Assembly (NCBI GenBank): GCA_003584865.1
Contig: QVQE01000147.1
Coordinates: 1 to 55,749 of the forward strand
From: Methylococcales bacterium
Lineage (GTDB): Bacteria > Pseudomonadota > Gammaproteobacteria > Methylococcales > Methylomonadaceae
Direction of reading: 5' to 3'
Length of the DNA stretch: 55,749 nucleotides
Shown: in pieces, positions 32,125 through 42,423 of the stretch
How positions within the stretch are numbered: position 1 is the stretch's first letter
Layout of the letters: every line of letters begins with the position of its first letter
Program-made: the position numbers and the translations under genes
Notes under the pieces: generated by a model
The model's input: the letters and a program-made list of their open reading frames with translations, nothing else
Databases searched by the model: none
Told to the model about the DNA's origin: nothing

Positions 32125-33576
32125 TTAGTTAAACCAGGCTTTACTTGAAAACAATGATTTTACAGATTGCAACATATATAGTAAATCTTGTCTAAGACTA
32201 ACATGAGCAGCATAAAAAGAATCGCTCATCAACTTTTCATCGTCAGGCGCATCCACGGGCAGATTTAATTGCGTTGGCCCCAATAACCCGGCGGGTACTC
32301 GATCTGCCAGTTTCTCCCAATCTTCGGTTCGTTGAGATGCTATTTCGAGACTAACCGGTAAGGCACCTATCATATTAAGATCACCGCTAACTACCGCCAG
32401 AATGCGTGGTAAATATCGAAGCACAGGCGAACTTACATTCCATTCCCCTACCAGAAACTCCGTACGATGAGGCACACCAAAATCATCTAATTCTTTCTTA
32501 TTTCCTCGCAACCAATATTTACTATAGGGTTTCCCCGGGGTTTTTAACACACTAAGCCCTATAGCTAATGGCCATAATGGCAAGCTTATTACTAGTAATA
32601 ACACCCCAGCAAAACAATTAAAAAAAACACCCAAGGTGTTATTAATAGTCGCAGATTTAAGATCAGCAAGTAAAAAAGTATCGCTAATTTTCAGGATAGC
32701 CCCATTATCGACACGAATCAAATCATTCCCTCTCACTATTGCATTGCGTATTTCCACCAGTTCACCAATATATGAATAAGGTAATATAACGGATGATTCA
32801 ATAGTCGCCCGACGATCAACGATCACGTTATCGCCAATAACAACCTTACCTGAAAGTTCGACTGATGTATGCAGATGACAATTAGAACCAATCAAAGCCA
32901 CTCCCTGCTTTAAGTTTTGTGGATATACTTCAGAACAACGCCCCTGAGTAAGACCCAATACAGATTGACGACCTGGAATCAATAATGTCTTTAATTCTCC
33001 AGACACAGCATCCAGATTAGCCTGATAGAAACTTTTTAACGAATCAAGTCTTGCCACCACGCCCTCAACATCAACGCTCGCCTGTGATGAAACGGGCTGC
33101 GCTGATTCAGTCCATTTTAAACTATCAAAATTAGCTTTTAGCGGATCCAGGCAAAGTACCATATAGGCATTTTCACCACCATATAATGCCTGCACACAGG
33201 CCGAGTTCATAGAGCCAGCCTTTTGCAGAAACGTTTTCATATCGCCACTTCGAATAATATCACCTCGGAGTATTAGAAAAGGCGGCTCCCAGTTTTTTTG
33301 AATTCGCTCTAACTCTTGTTCTGGCGATACTTCACCACGAGTGACGCTATAGGTTAACGTCATCCCCCAGCGCTCACCATGACCCAATTCGGCTTTAACC
33401 TGTTCAGCATAAGAAGACAAAACCACATGAGCTTCCCGAATACCCGCATCAACCAATGCGTCTAGCGTATGTTCCAAGATCGATTTTCCAGCCAAGGGCA
33501 ACAAAGCGATACTGGACTCATTGGTCAACGGAAGTAATTCTTGTCCATTTCGATCAGCAAAAATAATAGCATCCAT
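32125..33576 (-). CDS. Fused nucleotidyltransferase-like / left-handed beta-helix / sugar-transferase-like protein
   Basis: N-terminus MDAIIFADRNGQELLPLTNESSIALLPLAGKSILEHTLDAL; hexapeptide-like GSNCHLHTSVELSGKVVIGDNVIVDRRATIESSVILPYSYIG; C-terminal LPRILAVVSGDLNMIGALPVS resembling a bacterial sugar transferase. Confidence 0.75.
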   Translation of the reverse strand: MDAIIFADRNGQELLPLTNESSIALLPLAGKSILEHTLDALVDAGIREAHVVLSSYAEQVKAELGHGERWGMTLTYSVTRGEVSPEQELERIQKNWEPPFLILRGDIIRSGDMKTFLQKAGSMNSACVQALYGGENAYMVLCLDPLKANFDSLKWTESAQPVSSQASVDVEGVVARLDSLKSFYQANLDAVSGELKTLLIPGRQSVLGLTQGRCSEVYPQNLKQGVALIGSNCHLHTSVELSGKVVIGDNVIVDRRATIESSVILPYSYIGELVEIRNAIVRGNDLIRVDNGAILKISDTFLLADLKSATINNTLGVFFNCFAGVLLLVISLPLWPLAIGLSVLKTPGKPYSKYWLRGNKKELDDFGVPHRTEFLVGEWNVSSPVLRYLPRILAVVSGDLNMIGALPVSLEIASQRTEDWEKLADRVPAGLLGPTQLNLPVDAPDDEKLMSDSFYAAHVSLRQDLLYMLQSVKSLFSSKAWFN

Positions 33577-34295
33577 CAGTAGGCTCCCCTGCCTAACAGA
33601 ACTGCAGGAATTGTTTTTAATAAAAGTTTTAGGTCAAGAAGTAACGACTGGGATTGAATATACTCCGTATCCAGTTGTACCTGTTGAGGAAAAGGGATGT
33701 TTGAACGACCTGAGACTTGCCAGATACAGGTTATACCTGGAATGACTTCCAGACGCAGGCGATCTTGCAAGGAATATTGATTAACCTCACTAGGAAGTGC
33801 GGGTCGAGGACCGACCAAAGACATATCGCCTTTTAAAACGTTCCACAATTGAGGTAATTCGTCAATCGAAGCCTTCCTGATAAAACGACCAATCGGGATT
33901 ATCCGTGGATCATTTTTCATCTTAAAAATAACCCCCCCGCTCATTTCATTCTCTTCCATGATCTCCTTAAGCCGTGCATCCGCATCAAGATACATGGAGC
34001 GAAATTTCCACATAATAAATAACACACCCCAACGACCGACACGGGTTTGTTTATAAAAAACTGGCCCAGGTGAGTTTAAATAAATAAGAACCATAATTGT
34101 AATAAATAGTGGCATTAATATGATCAATAATACGATTGAACCGACAATGTCTATTGATCGCTTTATTAAGTAGGCGCCCCGGATCACAGTCAACCATAGC
34201 AAACGCTTTAAGTGTAACCGTAAAGAAATATTATGTTTAAAATAGGACAGACGACTATAGCGGCGCAATAATTCATTGTGCATATCGGAACTCAT
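33576..34295 (-). CDS. Bacterial sugar transferase (polyprenyl-phosphate phosphoglycosyl transferase)
   Basis: RSIDIVGSIVLLIILMPLF...GPVFYKQTRVGRWGVLFIMWKFRSM...RFIRKASIDELPQLWNVLKGDMSLVGPRPALPSEV. Confidence 0.94.
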   Translation of the reverse strand: MSSDMHNELLRRYSRLSYFKHNISLRLHLKRLLWLTVIRGAYLIKRSIDIVGSIVLLIILMPLFITIMVLIYLNSPGPVFYKQTRVGRWGVLFIMWKFRSMYLDADARLKEIMEENEMSGGVIFKMKNDPRIIPIGRFIRKASIDELPQLWNVLKGDMSLVGPRPALPSEVNQYSLQDRLRLEVIPGITCIWQVSGRSNIPFPQQVQLDTEYIQSQSLLLDLKLLLKTIPAVLLGRGAY

Positions 34296-35611
34296 TATTT
34301 TTCCCCTTGATGGCTCTGTAACCAGACACGATAAAGAAATAAAGGGTTACCGATTATATATCGTCTCCACATACGACCTGGCTCCTGGAGTAACCGCCAC
34401 GTCCATTCCAAACCAACTTCTCGCATCCAAACTGGCGCACGTTTAATACGACCCGAATAGAAATCAAACAAACCACCTACCCCTAAACAAACATTGGGTT
34501 CTAATAACTCTCGGTTGCGTGCTAACCACAATTCTTGTTTAGGCACACCAAACCCAACGAATAAAATAACTGCACCTGATTTATTGATCATTTCAATCAC
34601 TTGGCTTTCTTGTTCGGGCGTAAAGTAACCATCATGAACGCCAGCGACTATTAGGTCGGGATACCTTTTTTGCATCGCTTTAGCAGCGAAATCAGCAATT
34701 CCAGGCATGCCTCCCAATAAAAACAAGCCGTGGCGATTTTTTGCTGCTCGTTCACACAATCGAGGAAAAAGGTCAGTGCCATTAATATTAGCCATCAGAG
34801 ACTCATTCAACATGCGGCAGCCAATGTTAATGCCGATACCATCCGGTAAAACGCGATCAGCGGCTTGTAAAATAGCTCGATAATGTGTATTCGTATAAGC
34901 AATATTCAAGCAATCAGGATTAACAAAGGCCAACAAGACTTTCTTCTTTTTCTCAATCTGATACTCAACCCAGTCGAGTGCTTCCAGCATAGTCGTATTG
35001 ACGATATTCACACCCCAAAAATTCAACATCGGCGGCACTACCCTAGCTTCATTACCACCTAAAAATGAACCCACTACACCACGTAAACTTAAACCCACAT
35101 GTTCCTTAACCGCGCCTCCGTAATAAAATTCACGGTCAGTCATTAGCTCATCGTCGTAAGCTAAACCCATTTTCTTCCTAAGCAGATACGGTGAAATAAC
35201 ACCCGGTGTTATATCAAATCGAAACAATGCGTTAGTCGGCAAATTCAATAACTCTTCATGAGTCATTGGACGAGGGCCTGCCCATGACAAATCTCCGCGT
35301 AACACATTTAATAAAACAGCTAAGGATTTACCCGGTAATGAACCACTAAATGATAGGCGTTCAAATTCATTTTGAAAGCGCCCAAGCTGAATTTGTCTCT
35401 TTAAAACATGTCCCGTTTGCAGATACGCAATAATACCTCTCAACAACAATAGAGGAAATAAAAGCAGCACTAATACTAAGCTACTCACTAAATCAAACAT
35501 ACGGGGCAAGCAAGATTGTATAAAAAGCAACCAAGGACTTAATAGTCGCCGGGAAACAGGTTTAATCTTCTGACCTAATGGTCCTGGTATTTTGGTATTT
35601 GACTCAAACAC
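34295..35611 (-). CDS. Degenerate sugar-transferase-like N-terminus fused to a WecG/TagA/CpsF-family glycosyltransferase
   Basis: N-terminal LLNVLRGDLSWAGPRPMTHEE; C-terminal VNIVNTTMLEALDWV...FVNPDCLNIAYTN...DRVLPDGIGINIG...NGTDLFPRLCERA...LFVGFGVPKQELWLARNRELL...GVGGLFDFYSGRIKRAPVWMREVGLEWTWRLLQEP. Confidence 0.9.
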   Translation of the reverse strand: MFESNTKIPGPLGQKIKPVSRRLLSPWLLFIQSCLPRMFDLVSSLVLVLLLFPLLLLRGIIAYLQTGHVLKRQIQLGRFQNEFERLSFSGSLPGKSLAVLLNVLRGDLSWAGPRPMTHEELLNLPTNALFRFDITPGVISPYLLRKKMGLAYDDELMTDREFYYGGAVKEHVGLSLRGVVGSFLGGNEARVVPPMLNFWGVNIVNTTMLEALDWVEYQIEKKKKVLLAFVNPDCLNIAYTNTHYRAILQAADRVLPDGIGINIGCRMLNESLMANINGTDLFPRLCERAAKNRHGLFLLGGMPGIADFAAKAMQKRYPDLIVAGVHDGYFTPEQESQVIEMINKSGAVILFVGFGVPKQELWLARNRELLEPNVCLGVGGLFDFYSGRIKRAPVWMREVGLEWTWRLLQEPGRMWRRYIIGNPLFLYRVWLQSHQGEK

Positions 35612-36134
35612 TGGTTTTCTCGTTAGACGGTTTCAAAGAGCGGGGTTTTATTATTGCCGGCACGCCAACTGCCAGACAATTAGCGGGAATATCTTGAAGT
35701 ACGACGGCATTGGCACCTATGACAGCGTCGTCCCCGATTTTAATTGCCCCTAAAATTTTAGCACCTGCACCAATATCAACGCGATTACCTATTACCGGCG
35801 CACCCTTTTCTCCGGTACGCCTCAAACCAATAGTCACGCCGTTGCGAATAACCACATCATCACCAATCACCGCGTCACCACTGATAATGATCCCCCCAAA
35901 ATGTTCGATCACCACACGCCGACCCACCGTTGTTTCACAAGGCAACTCAATACCCGTTAACATTTGCGATAATAACTTCAGCATTTTATAGACAAACGAG
36001 AAGGGCAGTCTCAACCACCTTTGTTGAATCTCGTATCGCCAGCATCCCAATCGATAAACTAACATGACCATTAAGCCTTGCCTCGTCAAATCACCTTCAT
36101 AAGTGCGCCAGTCTTCACGAATATTTTCAAACAT
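35604..36134 (-). CDS. Serine O-acetyltransferase-like hexapeptide acetyltransferase
   Basis: MFENIREDWRTYEGDLTRQGLMVMLVYRLG; VVIEHFGGIIISGDAVIGDDVVIRNGVTIGLRR...APVIGNRVDIGAGAKILGAIKIGDDAVIGANAVVLQDIPANCLAVGVPAII. Confidence 0.9.
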   Translation of the reverse strand: MFENIREDWRTYEGDLTRQGLMVMLVYRLGCWRYEIQQRWLRLPFSFVYKMLKLLSQMLTGIELPCETTVGRRVVIEHFGGIIISGDAVIGDDVVIRNGVTIGLRRTGEKGAPVIGNRVDIGAGAKILGAIKIGDDAVIGANAVVLQDIPANCLAVGVPAIIKPRSLKPSNEKTSV

Positions 36135-36148
36135 AGTTATTTACCAAT

Positions 36149-37117
36149 TTACCAAGGTTGTTTTGGGGAATTAAGCCCCCCCTGCGTATCCTGCCAAGCT
36201 TGCTGCCAAAGCTGTACTATGCGTTTGGATTCTGCGGCTTTAGCGGGCGAACTGTTTTTATTTAGCCTGCCCCGCAAACCATGCCAACCTTGCTCTAGCG
36301 CTTTCACTAACCAGCTGTAAACCAAACCATGCCATTTACGATAGTATAATAATTGACTGCGCATACGCCATAAGGTTAATTGTTTACCCGAACTTGAAAA
36401 AGCTAATTCGTCGACCGTTTCTGATGAGGCACCCCCTATATGAGTGATAACCAAATCTGGCCAGTAATAAACCTTAAAACCGGCTTTATGGATACGTCGA
36501 CACAAATCAACCTCCTCGTAATATAGAAAAAAACGAGGATCAAAAAGACTAATTTGCACTATTAAGTGTCGAGGCATAATAGCAAATGCACCTGGCACCC
36601 AATCAACTGCTTCCGCAGTCAAGGGGTTAGCCCAGGTACGATCGAAACGCCCAAAAAATCGAGAACCTGCAAAATGATAGGCCAAGCCGGATATCGTCAA
36701 ACCATCATTCAGTAAAGAAGGAAATAATCTGGCAGAAGGCTGCCAATTACCTTGTGGATCTTGTAAAAGCCCCCCTCCCATACCCGCATCAACATTTTCT
36801 TCCATGTGCTCCACAGCCTTGGCCAGGGCATCTGGAGGCAACACTGCATCTGGATTAAGTAACACTAAATAGTGTCCAGTTGCTATCTCTAACGCTTTGT
36901 TATTAGCATTACCAAAGCCTAGGTTTACATCACTAACAATTAATAGGACTTCTGGATAGTCTGCTCGAATAATAGCAACGGACTCATCTCGAGAGGCATT
37001 ATCTACCACAATCACTTCAAGGTCAGCCACTAGAGTCTGTGCCCGTAAACTGTCTAAACAAAAGCGTAACAAGGGCGCGCTGTTATACGTTACAATAAAA
37101 ACTGATAATAACTTCAT
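36149..37117 (-). CDS. Glycosyltransferase family 2 (rhamnosyltransferase-like)
   Basis: MKLLSVFIVTYNSAPLLRFCLDSLRAQTL...VDNASRDESVAIIRADYPEVLLI...NLGFGNANNKAL; start set at the ATG overlapping the upstream gene rather than 37285. Confidence 0.9.
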   Translation of the reverse strand: MKLLSVFIVTYNSAPLLRFCLDSLRAQTLVADLEVIVVDNASRDESVAIIRADYPEVLLIVSDVNLGFGNANNKALEIATGHYLVLLNPDAVLPPDALAKAVEHMEENVDAGMGGGLLQDPQGNWQPSARLFPSLLNDGLTISGLAYHFAGSRFFGRFDRTWANPLTAEAVDWVPGAFAIMPRHLIVQISLFDPRFFLYYEEVDLCRRIHKAGFKVYYWPDLVITHIGGASSETVDELAFSSSGKQLTLWRMRSQLLYYRKWHGLVYSWLVKALEQGWHGLRGRLNKNSSPAKAAESKRIVQLWQQAWQDTQGGLNSPKQPW

Positions 37118-38310
37118 GAATCCCCTCTTTCTGTGCGTTGCCATTGGGCATTGACACGCATATTGCGCCACAACTTGGTCAACAAAGTCAGCTTCCAAAG
37201 TATATAAAAAGGTACTGTGAGTAACACTTTTATATCCTTTAGCCCGCCTCCACCCAAGAAAATAGCAATCAAAACATGCATGCACACAAGCAATAGCCCG
37301 ACGATAGCATAATATTGAAGCAGTGTAATAGGGATAAGCAAAGTCAACAATAATAGCAATACATGAAAGGCTAGAGGTAACAACAATAGTTCAGCCAAAG
37401 GCTCAAACAGGTTTAATTTGCCACGGAGTACGCCCACAAATAACGTGGGCACATGGTCAATAATCAGCCTAAATCGCCCCCCTTCCCAGCGCGTCCGCTG
37501 CACAGCATGATTCGCATCTTGATTTGGCGTATCCGCATACACCGTCACTGTATCAAGAAAATGTACTTGATAACCAGCATCAACCAACCGTAAATGATAT
37601 TCCATATCTTCTGCAATAGATCCGGCTTTGTAAGGCACCGCTTCAAGAATCTTTCGACTTAAGCCAAACCCATTACCCAAAAGACCTACTGAAACATTTA
37701 GCTTTTCACGACCCAATAAGCGTAATTCATTAAAGGCTAACCAGGCAATATACTGAAGCCTGGTTTTTAAAGAATCATCGGGGTTTGAGATACGATAACG
37801 ACACTGAAGCGCATCGACACCTTGTGCAAAAGCAAACTGAAACTCACCGATTAATTTGTTATCTATGCGACTATCAGCATCAATCACCAAAAAACCATCA
37901 TACGCCTCTGCCAACAACGCTGTAAAAGCGTAATCCAGTGCATAACCTTTGCCGCGATTAACAGCGTCATGGCGAATCAAAACCCGAGCACCTGCGCTTT
38001 TAGCTCTATCTGCGGTATCATCCTGACAATTATCAGCAATAACGATCAAATCACAATTAGAAACCTGATTCAAACTGGCTTGCACATTACCGATACACGC
38101 AGAGATGCCATTAGCTTCATTATGTGCGGGTATAACAACAGCCAATTTAGGTAATGATATTTTGCTGATCGAATAATCTAACACCAAACCTTTTTTTGGC
38201 GCCAATGCAGCAAGGGTTAAGGTTAGTAACTCCAATGTGCCCGGTAGTGTTAAACAAAGTATCATTATCTTTGCCAACAACAGGATAAAAAAAACTAAAG
38301 TCGCGATCAT
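37114..38310 (-). CDS. Membrane glycosyltransferase family 2
   Basis: KLAVVIPAHNEANGISACIGNVQASLNQ...VIDADSRIDNKLIGEFQFAF...QRTRWEGGRF plus C-terminal TM helices. Confidence 0.92.
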   Translation of the reverse strand: MIATLVFFILLLAKIMILCLTLPGTLELLTLTLAALAPKKGLVLDYSISKISLPKLAVVIPAHNEANGISACIGNVQASLNQVSNCDLIVIADNCQDDTADRAKSAGARVLIRHDAVNRGKGYALDYAFTALLAEAYDGFLVIDADSRIDNKLIGEFQFAFAQGVDALQCRYRISNPDDSLKTRLQYIAWLAFNELRLLGREKLNVSVGLLGNGFGLSRKILEAVPYKAGSIAEDMEYHLRLVDAGYQVHFLDTVTVYADTPNQDANHAVQRTRWEGGRFRLIIDHVPTLFVGVLRGKLNLFEPLAELLLLPLAFHVLLLLLTLLIPITLLQYYAIVGLLLVCMHVLIAIFLGGGGLKDIKVLLTVPFYILWKLTLLTKLWRNMRVNAQWQRTERGDS

Positions 38311-38456
38311 CTAAATCCACACCTCAATATCAAATCAGCCATAAAAATATGCATTCACACACTAAAGGCGCTTTCTAACTTATAATTGGCTGTTAAAACT
38401 TCTTCCTATCTCAACCAGCGATAAGTATAACAAAACCATGCTTTAAAATGGCGAAA

Positions 38457-39680
38457 TTATAATTTCTCAAGGTGCAAGGATAATTTTTCAAAGAGATAAT
38501 GTACATTGCTATATAAATCATAGTCAGCCAGGACTGTTTCTCTTCCTGCTCTACCCAGTTGTTGACGTAAAGCGGAATTGATCACTAACAGTCTAATGGC
38601 TTTAGTTAATCCGTCAGTATCAGAGGCAGGAACCAACAAACCATTCTGACCGTTCACAATAAGCTCTGGAACCCCTGTAATTACAGTCGTTATACAGGGG
38701 ATTTCCATAGCCATTGCTTCCATTAATACCACTGGCAACCCTTCCGCAAAACTAGGTAATACAAAAATATCAGCGACTTTATAGTAATCGAGAATATGAT
38801 CCTGATCGACTGCACCAGTAAAAACCACTTGCAAACCAATCCCTAAAGATTCTGCATAATCACGCAAACTTTGTTCATCTGGCCCCATCCCCACAAAGGT
38901 AAGAGTGCAAAAAATACCCTCATTTTTTAATTGCGCTAATGACTCCAGTAAAATAGCTTGGCCTTTAGCAGAGGTCAATCGACCGACACAGAGTAAATTA
39001 CAAATCTCAGCTTCTTTTGCGTGAGTTAATGGCTTAAATCGCTCTGGATCTACACCCAATCGACAGACGTCAAACTTCGACCAAGCTTCTACTGGAGATA
39101 ACTTCATCAATTGACTACGCGCATAATGACTAATACAAAAAATAAAGTCTGCAGCTAAGATTTTTTCAGGTAAATTATAACCAGGAGCATCATAAAACTC
39201 GTCTGGCCCATGCACGGTAAAGGAAAAACTGTATCCAAACACAGTTTTAACCAGCATACCGACTGAAGCCGCTGGTGTCGCAAAATGTACATGCAAATGC
39301 GTTATGTTTTGTGACCGCATCCAATGACCTAAAAGCATCGCTTCTACTAAATAAAAAACATGGTATAGCAAACGCTTAATATCCCAACCACCTAACTTAA
39401 CGACATGTTTGAAACCCTTTAATAATCCAATGGGATTTAAAAACAATGTCTTGCCTAAAGCAATACTTGCCTTTAAAAGACCTTGTGACTTAACATAAAA
39501 AGTGTGTTCTGCTTCATTTCTTTCGATATCTGTCAGCTTTTCAAAAGTTCGATCAGGCAACCGAATTGATGAGACAACAATTGGAACTCCAAATTGGCGA
39601 AGTTGCTGGACTTCACGCAAAATGAAGGTGTGAGAGTAAGCTGGATATTGGCTTACTAGATATGCGATACTCTGAGTCAT
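38457..39680 (-). CDS. Glycosyltransferase family 4 (group 1)
   Basis: LLCVGRLTSAKGQAILLESLAQL...ADIFVLPSFAEGLPVVLMEAMAMEIPCITTVITGVPELIVNGQNGLLV. Confidence 0.94.
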   Translation of the reverse strand: MTQSIAYLVSQYPAYSHTFILREVQQLRQFGVPIVVSSIRLPDRTFEKLTDIERNEAEHTFYVKSQGLLKASIALGKTLFLNPIGLLKGFKHVVKLGGWDIKRLLYHVFYLVEAMLLGHWMRSQNITHLHVHFATPAASVGMLVKTVFGYSFSFTVHGPDEFYDAPGYNLPEKILAADFIFCISHYARSQLMKLSPVEAWSKFDVCRLGVDPERFKPLTHAKEAEICNLLCVGRLTSAKGQAILLESLAQLKNEGIFCTLTFVGMGPDEQSLRDYAESLGIGLQVVFTGAVDQDHILDYYKVADIFVLPSFAEGLPVVLMEAMAMEIPCITTVITGVPELIVNGQNGLLVPASDTDGLTKAIRLLVINSALRQQLGRAGRETVLADYDLYSNVHYLFEKLSLHLEKL

Positions 39681-40942
39681 GTCTTTGACCCGATCAATTC
39701 ACGATAATATTCAATAGCTCTAGCAATCTTGGCATCCCAACTATAATTGTTTTCAACGCGTATGCGACCTTCTTGCCCGCGAACTTTCCAGACTTCCGGC
39801 TGTTGTCGGACACTTTCAAATTGCTTAATCAACCCTTTTACAACATCGGCTTTACCTGTTGCCGGTAACTTAATACCCACACCGTCATCGACAATTTCAG
39901 CAGGGCCACCAAAATCAATGGCAATGACTGGTCGGCCAACCGCCATTGCCTCTAACAATACGGCCCCACCCGATTCTCGTACTGACGGCAGACAAAACAC
40001 ATGCGCTTGTTGCATGATTTTACCGACCGCTTTTAGTGGCAAATTACCGGTAAACTTAACTTTTTCACTCATACCGTTCTCTGCGGTCATTCTTTCTAAA
40101 TGGATTCGCTCTGGCCCTTCACCAACAATAGTGAGTTGCACAGGAAAGTCGAGCGCTTTTAAGGCTTCCAAAAGCATAGAAACACCTTTGAAAGGCAGTA
40201 AACGCCCCACAAATACTATTTGTAAAGGATTGCTATCCGAAGGGACAGGTGGCCATTCCTCATAGTTAAATAAATCTAAATCCACGCCGTTCTCAAGTAA
40301 GAATCGGCACTTCGATCGATAGCCAGCCGATATTCCTGCCAAAGTAGAACGTGTGGCAGTTAAAATCAATGATGCGTTCCGCGTTGATCCAATCAAAAAA
40401 TCTATCACTCGGCCAAAATTGCGAAGTGGATATAACCATTTCGACTCTGCTTTCATGATCTCTGGAAAGGTTGTAGGTGATGCCATAGCGCCATTCCAAG
40501 GCCCAAGAATTAATGGACGTCCCAATTGATATAATCTTGTCGCCGCCATAGGCGTTACCGGAGTAACCTGGTGTACAACATCCCAATCTTGACCACTCTT
40601 TATTAACTGCCTTGCTTTTCGAACTGCAAGCCAGTCATAAACGAAAAAATCCAGTGAGGCAATAAGGAACCGTGGATGTTCACTCCGAGGAAAACAAAAA
40701 GTGGCAAAGCGATAAAGCGGCCCAGCAAACCACTCAGTGTCAATAAAAATGACCGATGCGTCATCAAGTGGTATACCTGATGATTTCAACGCCTCCTGAT
40801 TGCGGATATGAGTTAATAAAGTAACTTGGCAAACTGCGGCTAATCGCTGATACCATTCCCAACCAATTTGAGATACAGATCCCATACCAGACCCACATTG
40901 ATAGGCAGATAATAACACGCGAATGTTTTTGTTTTTGTTCAT
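39677..40942 (-). CDS. Glycosyltransferase family 4 (group 1)
   Basis: IVFVGRLLPFKGVSMLLEALKAL...AHVFCLPSVRESGGAVLLEAMAVGRPVIAIDFGGPAEIVDDGVGIKL. Confidence 0.94.
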   Translation of the reverse strand: MNKNKNIRVLLSAYQCGSGMGSVSQIGWEWYQRLAAVCQVTLLTHIRNQEALKSSGIPLDDASVIFIDTEWFAGPLYRFATFCFPRSEHPRFLIASLDFFVYDWLAVRKARQLIKSGQDWDVVHQVTPVTPMAATRLYQLGRPLILGPWNGAMASPTTFPEIMKAESKWLYPLRNFGRVIDFLIGSTRNASLILTATRSTLAGISAGYRSKCRFLLENGVDLDLFNYEEWPPVPSDSNPLQIVFVGRLLPFKGVSMLLEALKALDFPVQLTIVGEGPERIHLERMTAENGMSEKVKFTGNLPLKAVGKIMQQAHVFCLPSVRESGGAVLLEAMAVGRPVIAIDFGGPAEIVDDGVGIKLPATGKADVVKGLIKQFESVRQQPEVWKVRGQEGRIRVENNYSWDAKIARAIEYYRELIGSKT

Positions 40943-41023
40943 GAGATACCCAATTAGTTAAAAGGCTCTTTTTCTTTATGTCGCCAGTTTAGTAACATTC
41001 AAGTGCTACAGTTTCCAAACGTA

Positions 41024-42205
41024 TTATTTTTTGCTATTAACGATAGAGAGAAGGTGATCAAGTCTCCTTTGAACAGTAGCTTCAAAATCATGATTGCGAG
41101 CAAAAACTGCACTGTTTTTTGATTTTTTGATCAGCTCGTCTCTATTACTATTCAAATCAGCTACAATTTTACAGATTCCATCAAGATCATTTAATTCAGC
41201 TCCCCACCCAACATCGAAAATCTCCAATAGACCGGAAAATGCTCTGTTTTTGTACCCGACTATCGGTACACCACAGGACAATGTTTCTAAATAGGTACAA
41301 GAGGGATCGCTTTGCCTATGTAAGCACACAAAAAGATCGACTGTCTGTTTAAGCTCAGGAATAAGTATTTTATAAAAATCAACTGATCCTAGCATAGAAA
41401 TATCATTTTCAAGATGATGTTTAGAAATGAACTTTTTCATTTCTGTTTCTAATTCGCCTGTGCCGTATATTTTTAAATGGAAGGGAATATTGATTTGTTT
41501 TAATTTTAAGGCAAATTTAACAAGATGATCAGCGCCCTTTATCCGGATCAACCGCCCTGAAAATGCAATACGCAGTGGCTTATATTCAGATAAGTAATTA
41601 ACTCTTTGTTCTAATTCATTATCTTTTATTATCTGGTTTTCAAAAACGCGGGTATCGAAGAATAATAAATTATTTTTTACTTCACTGTATTCACTATGAG
41701 CAGGTACGCCGTTTGATTGCAGACCGTCGCAAAGTTTAAAAGCTGCCACTCTTTTTCTTTCTTTTTCCCATATATAGAAAAACCTACGTATTTTTACGAT
41801 TGGGTTCGAGGTACTTAATGCAGCGATTTGATATCGAGTCTCGGGTATATATTCAATGATATAGACACATTTTATGTTTTCTTTTTTACATAACTTGCTC
41901 AGATGAAGTTGATTGTCAGAGTCGCCAGATGCAAGCACAATAGAAACGCCCTGTAGGTGAGTTGCACTTATTAATTCCTTTTCTATTAAAGTGATACACT
42001 TAAACGGTAACTCATTGTAACTTAAAGCTTTAACACCAAATTCAGGAAGTGGTTCGGTGCTTAATGAGATAATGCAAGACACATCCCCAGGCCATTTTTC
42101 AGTATACAACAGCATCCCATTATAAAATTTGAGATCAAATATTAATAAGTTATCCGATTTCCATACAGGTACAGAAGGTGTAATTGCTAAATGAAATGGT
42201 CGCAT
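41024..42205 (-). CDS. Glycosyltransferase family 4-like
   Basis: LRIAFSGRLIRIKGADHLVKFALKLKQINIPFHLKIYGTGELETEMKKFI...VDLFVCLHRQSDPSCTYLETLSCGVPIVGYKNRAFSGLLE. Confidence 0.85.
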   Translation of the reverse strand: MRPFHLAITPSVPVWKSDNLLIFDLKFYNGMLLYTEKWPGDVSCIISLSTEPLPEFGVKALSYNELPFKCITLIEKELISATHLQGVSIVLASGDSDNQLHLSKLCKKENIKCVYIIEYIPETRYQIAALSTSNPIVKIRRFFYIWEKERKRVAAFKLCDGLQSNGVPAHSEYSEVKNNLLFFDTRVFENQIIKDNELEQRVNYLSEYKPLRIAFSGRLIRIKGADHLVKFALKLKQINIPFHLKIYGTGELETEMKKFISKHHLENDISMLGSVDFYKILIPELKQTVDLFVCLHRQSDPSCTYLETLSCGVPIVGYKNRAFSGLLEIFDVGWGAELNDLDGICKIVADLNSNRDELIKKSKNSAVFARNHDFEATVQRRLDHLLSIVNSKK

Positions 42206-42237
42206 AAGGTGTAATTGCTAAATGAAATGGTCGCATA
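42176..42237. repeat. Perfect 31-bp tandem duplication at the start codon of the GT4-like gene
   Basis: aggtgtaattgctaaatgaaatggtcgcata at 42176-42206 is repeated exactly at 42207-42237. Confidence 0.97.
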
Positions 42238-42423
42238 CAGTGAAGATTATTAAATTGAAGGTTATCAAATATTTTCAAACGCATCTATAACTCTTAATCT
42301 ACGTTACCTAATCAAATGGCACTTAAAATATCATTTTCAGACACATTTAGCCGTCAAATGTACCATGGAGTCTTAGGGTTTACAAGAAAGTAGAAATTTA
42401 CTTTGCTTAACCATTAGAAACAC

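Noticed and set aside
39747-40265. 172-aa + strand ORF
   Set aside because: It is antisense to a clear GT4 glycosyltransferase with strong motifs.
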